From Gammaproteobacteria bacterium (GTDB taxonomy: Bacteria; Pseudomonadota; Gammaproteobacteria; UBA6429; Thiohalophilaceae), in contig JAUWUS010000009.1 of NCBI GenBank assembly GCA_030617815.1, positions 1 through 43,473 of the forward strand: DNA of 43,473 bases, given 5' to 3'. The notes beneath the pieces were generated by a model. The model saw only the letters and a list, made by a program, of their open reading frames with translations. It was not told the origin of the DNA and ran no database searches. A program made the position numbers and the translations under genes. The number at the start of each line of letters is the position of its first letter. Position 1 is the stretch's first letter. Below are positions 42,421 through 43,473 of the stretch, piece by piece.

Positions 42421-42527
42421 AACTAACAATATATTTTTATTAAACTAGTTAGTGTTGTGTCGGATGGCAGCTTCTTAAAAAGTATAATAGTAAAAATGAA
42501 ATTGCTTCTGAGAAATTTGGAGGACGC

Positions 42528-43298
42528 ATGAAAAAAAAATTAACAAAAATATATACTTCTTTAACCGCGGTGGGTTTTGTTGCGACAGTAAAAAAAATTT
42601 TTAAAGTAATATTAAAACCTTACAGAGTCAGAAATTTTAAGCGAAATATTCTCACATTGAATGATTCTAAAAATAAATTTATAGCAATTTATGAATCAAA
42701 TTACTGGAATAATGACGAGAGTGTTAGTGGTGCTGGGTCTACTCTTGAAGTGACTAGAAATTTAAGAAAAAAATTACCAGAGCTATTCAGTCGATTTTCT
42801 ACGCAGTCAATATTAGATGCGCCTTGTGGAGATTTTAATTGGATGAGATCTGTTGTTGAGGAAACTAATATTAGTTATATAGGGGGCGATATTGTACCAA
42901 TGCTTGTTAAATCAAATAATGCAAAATATAAAAAAGATAATACAAGTTTTTTACATTTAGACTTAACAAAAGATAAATTCCCATCAGTAGATTTAATGAT
43001 ATGTAGGGACTGTTTGTTCCATCTGTCGTTTAGCGATATAAAGTTAGTTCTTGAGAACTTTATTGCTTCAAAAACAACTTATTTATTAACTACAACATAT
43101 GTTAATAAGAAAAGGTTTGAAAATAAAGATATTGTTACTGGCGATTTTCGTTTAATTGATCTTTTTACTTCACCTTTCAATTTTCCAACAGGCGTTCTTT
43201 ATAGAATAGAGGACTGGATAGAACCAGAGCCAGAGAGAGAGATGTGTCTTTGGACAAGAGAACAAGTGCTTTTAAGTTTAACTCAGTTTGAGTGCTAA
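42528..43298 (+). CDS. Class I SAM-dependent methyltransferase of the polysaccharide cluster
   Basis: A 256-residue protein with a strong ribosome site (GGAGG, 5 bases before ATG 42528). A basic amphipathic N-terminus (residues 1-45) could touch the membrane. Motif I is I-L-D-A-P-C-G-D-F-N-W-M near 94-105, then Y-I-G-G-D-I-V near 116 and M-I-C-R-D-C-L-F-H-L near 157, a variant of the usual motif. It probably methylates a sugar of the surface polysaccharide, judged from neighbours only. AT-rich codon usage as in its neighbours. Confidence 0.8.
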   Translation: MKKKLTKIYTSLTAVGFVATVKKIFKVILKPYRVRNFKRNILTLNDSKNKFIAIYESNYWNNDESVSGAGSTLEVTRNLRKKLPELFSRFSTQSILDAPCGDFNWMRSVVEETNISYIGGDIVPMLVKSNNAKYKKDNTSFLHLDLTKDKFPSVDLMICRDCLFHLSFSDIKLVLENFIASKTTYLLTTTYVNKKRFENKDIVTGDFRLIDLFTSPFNFPTGVLYRIEDWIEPEPEREMCLWTREQVLLSLTQFEC

Positions 43299-43335
43299 CT
43301 GACTATGTTTAAAATTACTTAAGCTTTTTATTATT

Positions 43336-43473
43336 TTGAAAAATGCTAATTACAATATTCGACTTGGGGCTATATTTATTTATACCTTAATGGTTGTTTA
43401 TGCAGTGTTATGTATAGTTTTTGGAGGTAGTTTTTATAGGTTAAATATTTTAAATATTACTTTTTCAGAAGCG
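43336..43473 (+). CDS. Start of a membrane protein gene running off the window (partial, tentative)
   Basis: A frame stays open to the last base: from TTG 43336 it reads K-N-A-N-Y-N-I-R-L-G-A-I-F-I-Y-T-L-M, then a hydrophobic V-V-Y-A-V-L-C-I-V-F-G-G. The first in-frame ATG is at 43390. No clear ribosome site. In a polysaccharide cluster a polymerase (Wzy) or ligase would fit, but 46 residues cannot show that. Confidence 0.35.
   Translation, partial: MKNANYNIRLGAIFIYTLMVVYAVLCIVFGGSFYRLNILNITFSEA

Overview
The window looks like a chromosomal stretch of a gammaproteobacterium. The evidence is the gene set and gene order: asmA-mutY-yggX followed by tRNA-Phe, thiS-thiG-trmB, slyX, an E. coli-type mak fructokinase, yrfG beside cysQ, typA and a T2SS gspG. 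Base composition is moderately AT-rich, with a visibly AT-richer right end (from about 40.1 kb). I cannot name a genus. There is no rRNA, phage, IS transposase or CRISPR array in the window.

Layout. 0-7 kb: the end of a YeeE/YedE sulfur-transport protein and a methyltransferase, a SulP anion transporter, a SpoU/TrmH RNA methyltransferase, a rhodanese, a GST, and several unknown genes including a 418-aa helical protein with no ATG start. 7.3-12 kb: YgiQ radical SAM protein, an exported dienelactone-hydrolase-like protein that lacks its catalytic residues, DAHP synthase and SlyX. 12-16 kb: a complete TRAP transporter operon in the order tatT-dctP-dctQ-dctM (minus strand), including the TatT lipoprotein. 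16-24 kb: TypA, a small membrane protein, proline iminopeptidase-Dtd-unknown (overlapping genes), then an RpfC-like hybrid histidine kinase in an operon with a GAF-GGDEF diguanylate cyclase. 24-30 kb: YkgJ, YrfG, CysQ, tRNA-Phe and the asmA-mutY-yggX operon. 30-37.5 kb: GspG, an acyl-CoA ligase, ThiS, ThiG, TrmB, a DUF4197 lipoprotein, fructokinase and a cupin. 37.7 kb to the end: the start of an exopolysaccharide cluster (polyprenyl-P sugar phosphotransferase, APS kinase, Wzx flippase, sulfotransferase, methyltransferase), continuing beyond the window.

The most coherent candidate for an unusual system is the last region. APS kinase can make the sulfate donor PAPS, the sulfotransferase can use it, and both sit among polysaccharide genes, so a sulfated surface polysaccharide is the simplest reading. 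CysQ at 25.2 kb could remove the PAP by-product, and a SulP transporter lies at 1.2 kb. Two other pairs deserve attention. One is a TatT-type TRAP system whose binding protein appears to lack the usual carboxylate-binding arginine. The other is an RpfC-like sensor paired with a cyclic-di-GMP synthase rather than the usual HD-GYP hydrolase.

The window is also full of non-coding dispersed repeats. A family built on CCGTTCGTCCTGAGCTTGTC and its imperfect inverted partner occurs in nine intergenic gaps, only between tandem or convergent genes and never in a divergent (promoter) gap. Other families are the ACCACAGAGG inverted repeats at 0.95 and 24.3 kb, a G-rich inverted repeat at 33.95 kb, and a hairpin element inside the TRAP operon.
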